Source: an uncultured Hyphomicrobiales bacterium (GTDB taxonomy: Bacteria; Pseudomonadota; Alphaproteobacteria; Rhizobiales; Devosiaceae). From it: DNA of 64,000 nt. The notes under the pieces are model-generated. The model had not been told where the DNA came from, searched no databases, and worked only from the letters and a program-made list of their open reading frames with translations. The position numbers were made by a program, and so were the translations under genes. Location: contig CAIKKY010000021.1 of the NCBI GenBank assembly GCA_903828145.1, positions 1-64,000 of the forward strand, read 5' to 3'. Of the stretch, positions 48,909 through 59,152 are shown piece after piece (position 1 is the first letter of the stretch; each line of letters begins with the position of its first letter).

Positions 48909-49886
48909 ATGCCCGATTTCACCAACCTGCCTGACAAGGACTATTCGGTCCGCGAGACCTTCGGAATCGACAGCGATCTGGTGGTGAAGGGCTACTCGGC
49001 CGATGATCCGCATGTGCCCCCGCTTGATCCGGACTATCTGTTCGATCGCAACACCACGCTGGCTATTCTGGCCGGCTTCGCGTTCAACCGCCGCGTGATG
49101 GTGCAGGGCTACCATGGCACCGGCAAGTCGACCCATATCGAACAGGTCGCCGCGCGGCTGAAATGGCCGCTCGTGCGTGTCAATCTCGATAGCCACGTGA
49201 GCCGCATCGATCTCGTCGGCAAGGACGCCATCGTCCTCAAGGACGGCAAGCAGATCACCGAATTCCGCGACGGTATCCTGCCCTGGGCCGTGCAGAACAA
49301 TATCGCGCTCGTCTTCGACGAATATGATGCGGGCCGCCCCGACGTGATGTTCGTGATTCAGCGCGTGCTCGAAGTCTCGGGACGCCTCACCCTGCTCGAC
49401 CAGAACCGCGTTATTGTCCCGCACCCGGCCTTCCGGCTGTTCGCCACCACCAACACCATTGGTCTGGGCGATACCTCGGGCCTCTATCACGGCACCCAGC
49501 AGATCAATCAGGGCCAGATGGACCGCTGGTCGCTGGTCGTGACGCTCAATTACCTCGCGCATGACAAGGAAGTTGGCATCGTGCTGGCCAAGGCCAAGGC
49601 CTGGCAGAACGAAAAGGGCCAGAAGATCGTCTCCAACATGGTGCGCCTCGCCGATCTGACCCGACAGGCCTTCATCAATGGCGATCTGTCCACCGTCATG
49701 AGCCCGCGCACCGTGATCACCTGGGCCGAAAACGCCCAGATCTTCGGTGATATCGGGTTCTCGTTCCGGCTCACCTTCCTCAACAAATGCGACGAACTCG
49801 AACGCCCCGTGGTCGCCGAGTTCTACCAGCGCGTCTTTGGCGAGGATCTGCCGGAATCGGCAGCCAATCTCGCCATTTCGGCCTGA
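48909..49886 (+). CDS. cobS: cobaltochelatase subunit CobS
   Basis: The AAA+ ATPase subunit of the CobNST complex, which inserts cobalt into hydrogenobyrinic acid diamide in aerobic cobalamin synthesis. The 325 residues have Walker [10 protein letters not shown] (about 66-74), Walker [12 protein letters not shown] and a sensor-1 FATTNT motif. cobT follows after 16 bases. The large subunit cobN is not in the window. Confidence 0.96.
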   Translation: MPDFTNLPDKDYSVRETFGIDSDLVVKGYSADDPHVPPLDPDYLFDRNTTLAILAGFAFNRRVMVQGYHGTGKSTHIEQVAARLKWPLVRVNLDSHVSRIDLVGKDAIVLKDGKQITEFRDGILPWAVQNNIALVFDEYDAGRPDVMFVIQRVLEVSGRLTLLDQNRVIVPHPAFRLFATTNTIGLGDTSGLYHGTQQINQGQMDRWSLVVTLNYLAHDKEVGIVLAKAKAWQNEKGQKIVSNMVRLADLTRQAFINGDLSTVMSPRTVITWAENAQIFGDIGFSFRLTFLNKCDELERPVVAEFYQRVFGEDLPESAANLAISA

Positions 49887-49902
49887 TCCCGTCTGATCCC
49901 TG

Positions 49903-51783
49903 ATGGTTCAGCCGCCGCGCCAGAAGCCCAATCGCCCGGACCCAACGCAGGCTTTCAAATCCGCGATGGGCGCCGCTATTCGCGCGATCGGGGGCGAAAA
50001 AGACCTTGAGGTCTCGTTTTCGGCCGATCGGCCGATGCTGACCTCGGATCGGGCGCGGCTGGCGAACCTGCCGCGTCTGCCCACCGCGCGCGACATTGCC
50101 ATTGCGCGCGGTCAGGGCGACGCCATGGCCATGCGGCTCGCGAGCCACGACCCCGATACCCACAGAAAGCGCGCCCCGGCCGAGCCCGATGCCCGCGCCG
50201 CCTATGATGCGCTCGAGCAGGCCCGCGTCGAAGCGCTCGGCACCACCCGCATGCCCGGCATGGCGGGCAACATCGCCGAAATGCTGGAAGACCGGCTCTT
50301 TCGGCAGAATCTCGCTGAAATCACCAGCAAGGATGATGCCCCACTCGCCGAAGTGCTCGGGCTGATCCTGCGCGAGCGCGTGGCGGGCATTCCCATCCCC
50401 GCCTCGGGCCGCGTGATCGTCGATTTGTGGCAGAGCGAAATCGATTCCCGGGCTGGCGGCTCGCTCAGCGCGCTGCTGGACAGCTTTGAGGATCAGGACC
50501 AGTTCAGCCGCGCCGCCCGCCAGGTGCTGCGCGACCTCGATCTCGTGCCGGAAAGCGATTTCGACGGCAGCGACAGCGACGACAATGACGGCGAGGACAA
50601 CGAGCCCGAAGGCGGCGAAAATGCCGACCAGACGCCCGATCAGGGCGAAGGCTCCACCGACGATACTGACGCAGAGGAAGACCAGACCCCGGGCGATTCC
50701 GATCAGGAAGGCGAAACCGAGGGTGCCGAAGCAGAACGCACGGAATCCGACGAAGAGGAACTGGGCGAAGCGGGCGATGAGTCCGCTCAGCCTCCCGCTG
50801 GCAGCAACGAGCCGGACCGGGCCAATGCCTTCGTCTACAAGGCCTACACCACGAAATTCGACGAGGTGGTGCGCGCGCCCGACCTCTGCCCGCCCGATGA
50901 ACTCGACCAGTTGCGGGCCCTGCTCGACAAGCAGCTTGAAAATCTCGCCGGGGCCGTGGCCCGGCTCGCCAACAAGCTGCAACGCCGCCTCATGGCGCAG
51001 CAGAATCGCGCCTGGGAATTTGACCTCGAAGAGGGTGTGCTCGACACCGCCCGCCTGATGCGCGTCGTCACCGATCCGCTGCAGGCCCTCAGCTTCAAGG
51101 TCGAGCGCGACACCGATTTCCGCGATACGGTCGTCACTCTGCTCATCGACAATTCCGGCTCGATGCGCGGCCGTCCGATCACCATCGCGGCCATCTGCGG
51201 CGATATCCTGGCCCGCACGCTCGAACGCTGCGGTGTGAAGGTTGAAATCCTGGGCTTCACCACCCGCGCCTGGAAGGGCGGCAAGAGCCGCGAAGCTTGG
51301 CTCGAAGCCGGTCGCCCGGCCGGGCCCGGCCGGGTCAATGATATTCGCCACATCATCTACAAATCGGCCGATGAACCGTGGCGCCACGCTAAGCGCAACC
51401 TCGGGCTGATGATGCGCGAGGGGCTACTCAAGGAAAATATCGATGGCGAGGCCCTGCAATGGGCGCACAAGCGCCTGTTGTCGCGCCCCGAACACCGCCG
51501 CATCCTGATGGTGATTTCCGATGGCGCGCCGGTTGATGATTCAACCCAGAGCGTCAATGCCGGGAACTATCTCGAGGCGCATCTGCGTCAGGTGATCGAG
51601 GAGATCGAAACCCGCTCGCCGGTGCAGCTTGTCGCCGTGGGCATTGGCCATGATGTGACCCGCTATTACCGCCGCGCCGTCACCCTGCTCGACGCCGAAG
51701 AGCTGGCGGGCGCCTTGACCGATGAACTGGCCTCGCTGTTCGACGAGGAAACACCCGGCTCTGCCCGCAGGGGCCGCAGGTAA
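49903..51783 (+). CDS. cobT: cobaltochelatase subunit CobT
   Basis: Partner of CobS. 626 residues with an N-terminal helical domain, a long acidic linker (about 220-300, mainly Asp/Glu/Gly) and a C-terminal VWA domain whose MIDAS motif is [10 protein letters not shown] (Asp416). The family's usual three-part layout is intact. Its stop codon shares one base with the next gene's ATG. Confidence 0.96.
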   Translation: MVQPPRQKPNRPDPTQAFKSAMGAAIRAIGGEKDLEVSFSADRPMLTSDRARLANLPRLPTARDIAIARGQGDAMAMRLASHDPDTHRKRAPAEPDARAAYDALEQARVEALGTTRMPGMAGNIAEMLEDRLFRQNLAEITSKDDAPLAEVLGLILRERVAGIPIPASGRVIVDLWQSEIDSRAGGSLSALLDSFEDQDQFSRAARQVLRDLDLVPESDFDGSDSDDNDGEDNEPEGGENADQTPDQGEGSTDDTDAEEDQTPGDSDQEGETEGAEAERTESDEEELGEAGDESAQPPAGSNEPDRANAFVYKAYTTKFDEVVRAPDLCPPDELDQLRALLDKQLENLAGAVARLANKLQRRLMAQQNRAWEFDLEEGVLDTARLMRVVTDPLQALSFKVERDTDFRDTVVTLLIDNSGSMRGRPITIAAICGDILARTLERCGVKVEILGFTTRAWKGGKSREAWLEAGRPAGPGRVNDIRHIIYKSADEPWRHAKRNLGLMMREGLLKENIDGEALQWAHKRLLSRPEHRRILMVISDGAPVDDSTQSVNAGNYLEAHLRQVIEEIETRSPVQLVAVGIGHDVTRYYRRAVTLLDAEELAGALTDELASLFDEETPGSARRGRR

Positions 51784-52811
51784 TGGCAACCCGGCGCCCG
51801 CGTTTCGCCCCGGCGATTCTCATGCTGGCGAGCCTCGCGACCGTGCCGGTATGGCTGCACGGCCTGCGCCCGGCCCAGGCGGACGAAGAAACCGTTACCG
51901 GCCTGCCCCTTCCGAGCTTCATGGGCGCCCGCCCCGGCGAGGCCGTTGCGGGGCTCATTTACCGGGGCGGCATCGAGATGCGGTCCGAGGCCGATACTTT
52001 CGGCGGTCTCTCCGGGCTGGGCTTTGCCGGGCCGGACAATCATCTCGTCATGGTGTCCGATCGCGGCAATTTCATTTCCGGCCAGCTGCTTTACGATGAG
52101 AAGGCCGAGCCCATTGGCCTCATCGGGGTTACGGTCACCCCGGTGCTCAACACCAAGGGCAATGACATTCCGCGCGCCTCGGCGCGCGATGCCGAAGCGC
52201 TGGCCATCATCGAGCGCGACGGCCAGCCCGCCGCCGTGCGCGTCGCGTTTGAAAATGTCACCCGGGTTGCCGATTTCGACCTCATCAACCTCGTGCCCGA
52301 GGGCAAAGCGCGCGAGGTGACCATTCCCGGCTGGCTGTCGCGACTGCGCAATAACCGCTCGCTCGAAGCCGCCTGCATTGCCCCGTCCGCCTCGCCGATT
52401 GCCGGGTCAACCCTGCTGATCACCGAAGGCATGAAGGACAATGACGGCCTGCATTCGGCGGTACTGCTGGGTCGCAATGACAAGGGCCCGCTGAGCTATC
52501 GCGCCGCCGAGGGCATGTCGCCCACCGATTGCGCCTTCCTGCCCGATGGCGACCTGCTAGTGCTCGAACGCGGCATCGGGCTGTTGAGCTTCACCATGCG
52601 CCTCGTGCGGATCAGCGCCAGTGCCGTGAAGCCGGAGGCCGACCTGTCAGGCACCGAGCTGTTGAGCGCTTCGGGCGCCGACATCGACAATATGGAAGCG
52701 CTCGCCGTCCATACTGGCCCGGATGGCACGACGCGGATCACGCTCGTATCCGACAATAATTTCAATGAGTGGGAGCGGAGCCTGCTTCTGGAATTCAGCC
52801 TGCCCCGCTAA
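51783..52811 (+). CDS. esterase-like phytase family protein, exported
   Basis: 342 residues. An N-terminal signal peptide with a basic start ([10 protein letters not shown]) and a hydrophobic core ends at AQA. The mature part fits the 'esterase-like activity of phytase' domain: SGLGFAGPDNHLVMVSDRG, ARDAEALAI, DCAFLPDGDLLVLERG and NMEALAVH are the expected beta-propeller motifs. Overlap with cobT (TAATG) suggests co-transcription, with no obvious functional link. Confidence 0.85.
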   Translation: MATRRPRFAPAILMLASLATVPVWLHGLRPAQADEETVTGLPLPSFMGARPGEAVAGLIYRGGIEMRSEADTFGGLSGLGFAGPDNHLVMVSDRGNFISGQLLYDEKAEPIGLIGVTVTPVLNTKGNDIPRASARDAEALAIIERDGQPAAVRVAFENVTRVADFDLINLVPEGKAREVTIPGWLSRLRNNRSLEAACIAPSASPIAGSTLLITEGMKDNDGLHSAVLLGRNDKGPLSYRAAEGMSPTDCAFLPDGDLLVLERGIGLLSFTMRLVRISASAVKPEADLSGTELLSASGADIDNMEALAVHTGPDGTTRITLVSDNNFNEWERSLLLEFSLPR

Positions 52812-52816
52812 GGGTA

Positions 52817-53455
52817 TTACGCCCGGACCCAGGTGGTGCGATCCGCAAGGAAACGCAGCAGCGACCCATAGGGCGCAAGGCAGAGCCCCGCGAGCAACAG
52901 CTTGACGAGGAAATCACCCGCCGCCAGTGACACCCACAGCGGCACCTCCGGCCCGAGGCTCAGGAACGGCGCCGCGAAATCAAGCGACCCGTCCTTTACG
53001 CCGAACAGTGTGTCGAGCCCGGCAAACCGGCCCGAGAAGGCCAGCGAGAAGAAGATCGCTGTATCGAGCGCCGAACTGACGAGCGACGAGAACAGCGGCG
53101 CATGCCACCAGCGCCCGCGCCGCAGCCGGTCGAAAATCGAGATATCGAGAAACTGCGCGACGATGAACGCCGAGCCCGAGGCAATGGCAATGCGCGGCGT
53201 GGCGAGCACCACCGAGAGCGCCACGGCAACGACAAAGCCCGCAACCACCACGAGCCGCGCGCCATTGGGCCCGAAGTGCCGGTTGCTCAGATCGGTCACG
53301 AGGAACGCCACCGGGTACGAAAACGCGCCCCAGGTAAGGATGCTGGAGAGATCGACCGGCCCAAGGACCAGCTGCACCGGATATTGAACAAGAAGATTTG
53401 AAGCGGCCACAACAGCGACCATCGCGACCACAGCCGCGACATAGCGAGCGAGCAT
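52817..53455 (-). CDS. VUT family protein / queuosine precursor transporter (YhhQ-like)
   Basis: 212 residues from MLARYVAAVV, with about six hydrophobic helices. Family motifs are visible: NLLVQYPVQ, WGAFSYPVAFLVTDLSNRHFG and ASGSAFIVAQFLDISIFDRLR. Members import preQ0/preQ1 for queuosine synthesis. No preQ1 riboswitch is apparent upstream. The frame extends 25 codons upstream but without a plausible start. Confidence 0.88.
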   Translation of the reverse strand: MLARYVAAVVAMVAVVAASNLLVQYPVQLVLGPVDLSSILTWGAFSYPVAFLVTDLSNRHFGPNGARLVVVAGFVVAVALSVVLATPRIAIASGSAFIVAQFLDISIFDRLRRGRWWHAPLFSSLVSSALDTAIFFSLAFSGRFAGLDTLFGVKDGSLDFAAPFLSLGPEVPLWVSLAAGDFLVKLLLAGLCLAPYGSLLRFLADRTTWVRA

Positions 53456-53566
53456 ATCCTGCACCCCAAGTAAGGATCGCGGCCCGGCATCAGACCGGCG
53501 CAACCCGGACCACCCCATCGGCGGCCCCACCAGAAGACCGGCCTTTGGCCTGCCTTAAAAAAACAA

Positions 53567-53600
53567 CGCGCGGGGGAAAGGATAACCTTCGCCCCGCGCG
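53567..53600 (-). terminator. rho-independent terminator of rpmB
   Basis: CGCGCGGGG and CCCCGCGCG form a perfect 9-bp stem. On the minus strand it is followed by TTGTTTTTTT. A-rich flanks on the other side may make it bidirectional. Confidence 0.88.
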
Positions 53601-53624
53601 GAAAAATCTTCGGCCTCAGGGCCT

Positions 53625-53909
53625 TTAGCTGACGTGCGCGGCCTTCACTTCGGCCTTCAGCGCCAGGGCGCGATCGCTCAGCTCGCTGTCAACCGACTTG
53701 AGCAGGAACGCATCGAGGCCACCACGGTGTTCCACCGTGCGCAGGGCGTTGGCGCAGATCCTCAGCTTCACGGTCCGACCCAGCGTGTCGGACATGAGCG
53801 AGACATTCAGCAGGTTCGGGAGAAAACGGCGACGGGTACGGTTGAGCGCATGGCTAACCTTATTGCCCACGAGGACACCCTTACCGGTCAGTTCGCAACG
53901 GCGGGACAT
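53625..53909 (-). CDS. rpmB: 50S ribosomal protein L28
   Basis: 94 residues. The N-terminus [20 protein letters not shown] and the core [13 protein letters not shown] are diagnostic for L28. The zinc-type CXXC pair is absent, normal for this alphaproteobacterial form. Stand-alone gene with its own terminator. Confidence 0.97.
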   Translation of the reverse strand: MSRRCELTGKGVLVGNKVSHALNRTRRRFLPNLLNVSLMSDTLGRTVKLRICANALRTVEHRGGLDAFLLKSVDSELSDRALALKAEVKAAHVS

Positions 53910-54116
53910 AGCTATTCCTGTCTAATGGCCATCATCGCGGGGGCGTGCCCCGCAAGTCCGGGCTGTTCGTCTGTTCTTGATTATGCGCGCTGCTTAATGG
54001 AACCGGGCTTCCCAGTCAAGACAAAGGCCCCAATCCAGCCTTGTCATCGGCGCGCCTTTCGGCAAGTTTCGTCCAATCAGTGATTCGGGCGGTCCAGCAT
54101 CTGGAGGTTCTTGCCC

Positions 54117-54905
54117 TTGCTACGCCCATTCCTCCGCGCTCTTGCGTCCTGTGCCCTCTTCGTCCTCGCGGCGCTCCCCTCCGGGGCGGCCCCGCTCGAG
54201 GCGCTGGCGGGCTATTCCGTGTTCATGGGCGGCACACAGGTGGCGAAGATAACCGTCACCCTGGCCGATGACGGCAGGAACTATCAGATGAATCTCGATG
54301 CCCATGTGTCGGGCCTCGCTAGCCTCGTGGCGAGCGGCACCGCCACCGCCACCTCCAAGGGCCGCGCCACGGCCAACGGCTATCGCGCCGACAGCTTCGA
54401 GATGGACAGCCGCGCCTCGGGCGCCTCCGAGCACATCGAAATCACCTACCGCTACGGCAATGTCGATAGCTTCGTCGTCACGCCCCCCGTACTCGACACG
54501 GTTGACCGGGTGCCCATCGAGCGCCGCCAGCTCGTGGGTACCATCAACGATATGATCGCGTCCTTCGTGCTCAAATCAAAGAACTTCGATAAATCACTCT
54601 GCGCGCGCCGCTTCGAGATCTTCACCGGCGTCGAACGCTACAACCTCGGCCTCGCCTATGTCCGCGACGATGAGGCCAAATCCAAGCGGTCTGATTACAT
54701 CGGCCCGCTCATTGCCTGTTCGGTGCAGTACCAGCCGATTTCGGGCCATTACGAGGTGCCCGCAACCGCAGAGCTGGCGACCAACCAGCAGATCCTCCTG
54801 TGGTACGCGCCCCTGTTCGATACCGGGCTCTATATCCCCTATCGCGCGCTCATCGCCACCGAGAGCGGCGACCTGTCCATCGTCCTCACCCGCATGACGC
54901 GTTAG
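54117..54905 (+). CDS. DUF3108 domain-containing periplasmic protein
   Basis: 262 residues. A signal peptide (LLRPFLRALASCALFVLAALPSGAA) precedes a beta-rich domain with YSVFMGGTQVAKITVTL and TITYRYG-like strands typical of DUF3108. The start is a TTG. I prefer 54117 (GGAGG nine bases upstream) over the TTG at 54111 (three bases). It often follows rpmB divergently in Rhizobiales. Function unknown, probably envelope. Confidence 0.82.
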   Translation: MLRPFLRALASCALFVLAALPSGAAPLEALAGYSVFMGGTQVAKITVTLADDGRNYQMNLDAHVSGLASLVASGTATATSKGRATANGYRADSFEMDSRASGASEHIEITYRYGNVDSFVVTPPVLDTVDRVPIERRQLVGTINDMIASFVLKSKNFDKSLCARRFEIFTGVERYNLGLAYVRDDEAKSKRSDYIGPLIACSVQYQPISGHYEVPATAELATNQQILLWYAPLFDTGLYIPYRALIATESGDLSIVLTRMTR

Positions 54906-54913
54906 CCCAGAGC

Positions 54914-54943
54914 AAAAAGGGCCGGCCTCGCGGCCAGCCCTTT
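54914..54943. terminator. bidirectional terminator between the DUF3108 and CarD genes
   Basis: AAAGGGC...GCCCTTT with an inner GGCC/GGCC pairing forms a hairpin with A and T flanks on both sides, shared by the convergent genes. Confidence 0.8.
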
Positions 54944-54966
54944 GATTGCTTTGCGCGAGCCTGGGA

Positions 54967-55530
54967 TCAGGCGGCAGCTTCCTCGGCGTCAGCGGCATCC
55001 GACTTCGGACCGCGGCGCGGGCTCTTCTGCAGGTTCTTTTCAATCAGCTGCACAGCTTCGGTCAGCGTCAGCTTGTTGACCGAGGCGACTTCGCGGCTCA
55101 TGCGATCCATGGCCTGCTCGAACAGCTGGCGTTCCGAATAGCTCTGCTCGGGCTGCTCGTCGGACCGGTAAAGGTCGCGGACCACTTCGGAAATAGCGAT
55201 GAGATCGCCCGAGTTGATCTTGGCTTCATATTCCTGCGCGCGGCGGCTCCACATGGTGCGCTTCACGCGGGCACGGCCCGTTACGGTTTCGAGAGCCTTG
55301 TTGACCTCGTCTTCTTCGGCCAGCTTGCGCATGCCCACGGACTTGATCTTGGCCACCGGAACGCGCAGGGTCAGCTTGTCCTGCTCGAACGAGATAACGA
55401 ACAGTTCAAGGGTAAGTCCGGCAACTTCCTGCTCCTCAATCGAGGTAATCAGGCCGACCCCGTGGGCCGGATAAACGATATATTCGCCTGTCCGGAACCC
55501 GAGACGCTGAACCGTCTTCTTGGTGACCAT
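54967..55530 (-). CDS. CarD family transcriptional regulator (CdnL-like)
   Basis: 187 residues. The N-terminal RNA-polymerase-interacting Tudor-like domain starts at RTGEYIVYPAHGVG (13-26). The C-terminal helical DNA-binding domain includes TMWSRRAQEYEAKI with the key Trp, and the C-terminal tail is Ala/Glu-rich. CdnL proteins stabilise open complexes at rRNA and housekeeping promoters. AGGAG precedes the ATG. Located downstream of fdxA, as in most Rhizobiales. Confidence 0.95.
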   Translation of the reverse strand: MVTKKTVQRLGFRTGEYIVYPAHGVGLITSIEEQEVAGLTLELFVISFEQDKLTLRVPVAKIKSVGMRKLAEEDEVNKALETVTGRARVKRTMWSRRAQEYEAKINSGDLIAISEVVRDLYRSDEQPEQSYSERQLFEQAMDRMSREVASVNKLTLTEAVQLIEKNLQKSPRRGPKSDAADAEEAAA

Positions 55531-55855
55531 ACCATACTCCTGTTTAACGCCGTCACGGGGCTGGTGTCCTCGCGCCTGGGACCGGCCCGTGTTTATGAGT
55601 GCCTCATCCTGAGGCGGAACAAACCGTCATTTATCGGCAGGTGCGCATGCCCCACCGATGCTGTCCCATTGATCCTGTCACAGAAAAACGCGCCTCCGGG
55701 GCGCGTGTGGACGACGGGGTAGCTCCATTCGAAAGCCACCCTAGCACAAAAATAACGAAAAATCAAAGTTTGCGAATCACCTGACACGCCAACGCTCCCC
55801 CGAGGCCTGCGGCCAAGGGTGCACCATCGGAGTTCCAGGCGCTTAGTTCGCGGTC
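55531..55855. other. intergenic region between fdxA and the CarD gene
   Basis: No gene is supported. The right part carries the fdxA 3' flank, with an AT-rich stretch around 55742-55770. The fdxA terminator is at 55688-55706. The left 150 bases must hold the CarD promoter. CCTCATCCTGAGG (about 55602-55614) is a small palindrome. Confidence 0.5.
55688..55706 (-). terminator. rho-independent terminator of fdxA
   Basis: On the minus strand ACGCGCC-CCGGA-GGCGCGT is followed by TTTTCTG. It lies 150 bases after the fdxA stop. Confidence 0.75.
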
Positions 55856-56194
55856 TCAGTCGCCCTGGCCGGGCTTTTCCGAGAAGTACTTTTCAAACTT
55901 ACCGGCCTCGCCGTCAAAGTCCTTGGCGTCCGCAGGCGCATCGCGCTTCTCGGTGATATTGGGCCAGGCAGACGCGAATTTCGTATTGATTTCGAGCCAC
56001 TTATCAAGGTTCGGCTCGGTATCAGGCTTGATGGCTTCGGCCGGACACTCGGGCTCGCACACACCGCAATCAATGCACTCATCCGGATGAATGACGAGCA
56101 TGTTCTCGCCTTCATAGAAGCAGTCCACCGGACATACTTCCACGCAGTCCATGTACTTGCACTTGATGCAATTGTCCGTGACGATGTAAGTCAT
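55856..56194 (-). CDS. fdxA: 7Fe ferredoxin FdxA
   Basis: 112 residues. Cluster ligands follow the 7Fe pattern: Cys9, Cys17, Cys21 with a distal Cys for the 3Fe/4Fe cluster, and Cys40, Cys43, Cys46, Cys50 ([11 protein letters not shown]) for the 4Fe-4S cluster. The long C-terminal tail is the usual one for the Azotobacter FdI-like type. Likely an electron donor in central metabolism. Confidence 0.95.
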   Translation of the reverse strand: MTYIVTDNCIKCKYMDCVEVCPVDCFYEGENMLVIHPDECIDCGVCEPECPAEAIKPDTEPNLDKWLEINTKFASAWPNITEKRDAPADAKDFDGEAGKFEKYFSEKPGQGD

Positions 56195-56373
56195 TCCGGC
56201 GCGCTGTCCTGCTGTAAATACATAGGTTTTACCGAGGGACGAAAAACCCCGCCCCCGCTGTCACGCCCGCTTGGTAAAGGCTTTTTGCCCTGTTCGCAAG
56301 ATATGCGACCCGCAGAACCAGCGTTGACGGATGGGGCCCGATGGCCTTATGTCCCCCCGCTTCCTCTACCCAG

Positions 56374-56460
56374 GCGGGCGTGGCGGAACTGGTAGACGCG
56401 CCGGACTCAAAATCCGGTTCTGGTGACAGAGTGTCGGTTCGATTCCGACCGCCCGCACCA
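56374..56460 (+). tRNA. tRNA-Leu (anticodon CAA)
   Basis: 87 bases with the long variable arm of class II tRNAs. The acceptor GCGGGCG pairs with CGCCCGC. The anticodon stem-loop is CCGGA-CTCAAAA-TCCGG, anticodon CAA (reads UUG). The T-arm is TCGG-TTCGATT-CCGA, and CCA is encoded. Confidence 0.97.
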
Positions 56461-56479
56461 CCCTTCGGGGTAATCACAA

Positions 56480-56776
56480 TCACGTCAGTTGGCGCACGAC
56501 CCAGACCACGGCAATGCCCGCGGCCATCGAGGGCAGCAGGCTGCGCGTCGCGATGAACGCCAGCGCCGTGGCCACGGCGGCGCACCACTCGGCCACGCCG
56601 CCCGCAACCACACCTGGCGCAACCAGCGCCGCGAGCACCGCGCCCGGCACCTGTTTCAGCCAGGCGGCGACAAAACCGGTTTCCGGCAAGCGGTCGGCGA
56701 GAAACAGCCCCCCGGCGCGAATGGCGTAAGTGACGGCAATCATGCCGGCAATGGCGAGAACCGATTCGAGCGTCAT
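56480..56776 (-). CDS. azlD: AzlD family branched-chain amino-acid exporter subunit
   Basis: 98 residues with four hydrophobic helices and the AzlD signature TYAIRAGGLFLADRLP. It works with AzlC (about 230-245 residues), whose stop overlaps this start by 4 bases. Longer frames upstream lie inside azlC. Confidence 0.92.
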   Translation of the reverse strand: MTLESVLAIAGMIAVTYAIRAGGLFLADRLPETGFVAAWLKQVPGAVLAALVAPGVVAGGVAEWCAAVATALAFIATRSLLPSMAAGIAVVWVVRQLT

Positions 56777-57504
56777 GCGGTGCCCCGCCGCTTCTGCCGC
56801 CAGAGATCGGCCGCGGCCCCGGCCAGGCTGCCAACAATCCCGCCCGCGAGGATGTAGAAATTGCCCGGCACCAGCCGCGCAACGACAATCGCCACCCCCG
56901 CTCCGGTCAGCCACGGCACGAAATCAGCCTTGCCCTTCCACATGCCAAACAGCAGAGCAAGGAAGGTTGCGGTGAAAACGAAGTCAAGCCCATAGCGCGC
57001 CGGATCATCGATCAGCGCCCCGAGGAGCCGCCCGGTAACCGTTGCCACCTGCCAGAAGCTCCAGCAGGTCAACCCGGCCCCCACGAGGTAGGCAAGGCGA
57101 ACCCGTCGGCCGCCGTTTTGCGCGCCCATCGTCAGACCCCAGCTTTCATCGGTCACGAGAAAGACCGCCGCATAGGCGAGCGGCTTCGGCACGCCGACCA
57201 TCAGCGGCTTCAGCGTCGCCGCCATCAGCAGCATGCGCAGATTGACGACAAAGGTGGAGAGGATGATCGCCACCACCGGCAGGTCATCGGGCCGCCATAG
57301 ATCGAGCACCACAAACTGGCTCGCCCCGGCAAACACCAGGCTGCTCATCGCCATGACTTCGATCAGGCTCAGGCCTTTTTGCCCGGCCAGCACGCCCCAG
57401 AGCAGCCCATAAGCGGCAATCGAGGCGGCAAGCGGCAGCACCTCGATGATGCCACGCCGCAGCGCCGCGGCCGGGCCAACAGGGGTCAGGATCGGTGTGT
57501 TCAC
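56773..57504 (-). CDS. azlC: AzlC family branched-chain amino-acid exporter subunit
   Basis: 243 residues, starting at GTG with AAGG six bases upstream. Hydrophobic helices and the family segments AYGLLWGVLAGQKGLS, SLVFAGASQFV and DESWGL are present. Together with AzlD it exports branched-chain amino acids or analogues. Confidence 0.93.
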   Translation of the reverse strand: MNTPILTPVGPAAALRRGIIEVLPLAASIAAYGLLWGVLAGQKGLSLIEVMAMSSLVFAGASQFVVLDLWRPDDLPVVAIILSTFVVNLRMLLMAATLKPLMVGVPKPLAYAAVFLVTDESWGLTMGAQNGGRRVRLAYLVGAGLTCWSFWQVATVTGRLLGALIDDPARYGLDFVFTATFLALLFGMWKGKADFVPWLTGAGVAIVVARLVPGNFYILAGGIVGSLAGAAADLWRQKRRGTA

Positions 57505-57702
57505 GGCGGACCTTCAGTACCTAAACCGGCTCAGCGCCAGGGCCATGCGCCTCAGCGCTCCTGGCTATAGCCGCCGGCACCCGGCCCGTCAAAGCTGCGC
57601 CATTGACCGGTCTGTTGCCGAGGACTATCACCGGCGCGCGCCTGCTACCCCGCCCGCGTCGAAGGTCTGGGGTCCGCGCCTGCCCAACCAGGAGCCTATG
57701 AG

Positions 57703-59055
57703 ATGGAAAAACCCGTTCGCCCGCTCTGGCAGCGCTTTGTGTTTTTCCTGATTCCGCTCACACTGAGCAATATCCTGCAGTCACTGTCGGGCACGATCAA
57801 CAATATCTACCTCGGCCAGTTGCTGGGCGTTAAGGCGCTCGCCGCCGTGTCGGTGTTCTTTCCGGTCATGATCCTGCTCATCGGCTTTGTCGTCGGGCTG
57901 GCCTCGGGCAGCGCAGTGTTGATCGGCCAGGCCTATGGCGCCAAAAACTTCGACAAAATCCGCGAAATCACCGGCACGACCTTCACCGTGTCGGTGGTGA
58001 TGGGCATCGTTGTGGCCGTCCTCGGCGCCCTCTTTGCCCATGACATCATGGGCCTTCTCGGCGCGCCGACGGACATTCTCGATCTCGCCACCGATTATGG
58101 CCGCGTGGTGCTCATCGGCATGCCCGGCTTCTTCCTGTTCCTCGTCATCACCTCCACCCTGCGGGGCGTGGGCGACACCATCACGCCGCTGATCTCGCTG
58201 ATCCTCTCGACGCTGGTCGGGCTGGTTGTCACGCCGGCCCTGATCCTTGGCTGGTTCGGCCTGCCCAAGCTCGGCGTGCTCTCGGCGGCCATCGCCTTCA
58301 TTGCCGGTTTCGCCGTGGTGCTGGTGTTCCTGTTTTTCTTCCTCAATGCCCGCAACAGCCCCATGGCCATCAACCGGGCCCTCCTGCCGCACCTCAAGGT
58401 GCGCGCGCCCCTGCTGCTGCTCATCGTCAAGCTCGGCCTGCCGGCCGGCCTCTCCATGGTCGTCAGCTCGATTTCCGCGATTGTGATCGTCGGCATCGTC
58501 AATGGCTACGGGTCTGATGCGACGGCGGCCTATGGCGCGGTCAACCAGGTGCTGAGCTATATTCAGTTCCCGGCCATGTCGATCATGATCGCTTCGTCGA
58601 TTTTCGCGGCCCAAGCCATTGGCGCGCGCCGCTTTGACGATGTGGAACGCGTCACGCGCACCGGCCTCATCCTCAACACCATCGTCACCGGCGGGCTGGT
58701 GATCGTGGCCTATTTCTTCTCCGAAAGTATCGTCCGGCTGTTCATCACCGATCCCGAAGTCATCAAAGTCACCCAGACCCTGCTGCACATAGTACTGTGG
58801 AGCTGCGTGGTGTTTGGCTACGGCTCGGTCCTGTCGTCAGTCATGCGCGCCTCGGGCGATGTATTCATCCCGCTCCTGCTGTCGGTAGCGGCCATTGTGC
58901 TCGTCGAAATCCCGGCCGCCCTCACCCTCAGCCATTTCTTCGGCCTCAATGGTGTCTGGGTCGCCTATACGCTCAGCTTCACCACGCTGTTGATCCTGCA
59001 GGCGATTTACTATCTGGGCTTCTGGCGCAAAAAAGAAATCAAGGCACTGGTCTAG
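57703..59055 (+). CDS. MATE family efflux transporter
   Basis: 450 residues with twelve predicted helices in two homologous halves. It includes LTLSNILQSLSGTINNIYLGQ in the first half and a matching PAGLSMVVSSISAIVIV in the second. It belongs to the DinF/YeeO-like side rather than NorM by general pattern; the substrate is unknown. The ATG follows GGAGCC. Divergent from azlCD. Confidence 0.92.
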   Translation: MEKPVRPLWQRFVFFLIPLTLSNILQSLSGTINNIYLGQLLGVKALAAVSVFFPVMILLIGFVVGLASGSAVLIGQAYGAKNFDKIREITGTTFTVSVVMGIVVAVLGALFAHDIMGLLGAPTDILDLATDYGRVVLIGMPGFFLFLVITSTLRGVGDTITPLISLILSTLVGLVVTPALILGWFGLPKLGVLSAAIAFIAGFAVVLVFLFFFLNARNSPMAINRALLPHLKVRAPLLLLIVKLGLPAGLSMVVSSISAIVIVGIVNGYGSDATAAYGAVNQVLSYIQFPAMSIMIASSIFAAQAIGARRFDDVERVTRTGLILNTIVTGGLVIVAYFFSESIVRLFITDPEVIKVTQTLLHIVLWSCVVFGYGSVLSSVMRASGDVFIPLLLSVAAIVLVEIPAALTLSHFFGLNGVWVAYTLSFTTLLILQAIYYLGFWRKKEIKALV

Positions 59056-59152
59056 CGGGCTCAAAACCGGGTGAAGCACAATCCAGCCGGTTGAGCCGCA
59101 ACCGTCTCTTGGCTACAAGCCCGCCATCGATCCCCGAGGAGGCAACGGCGCC

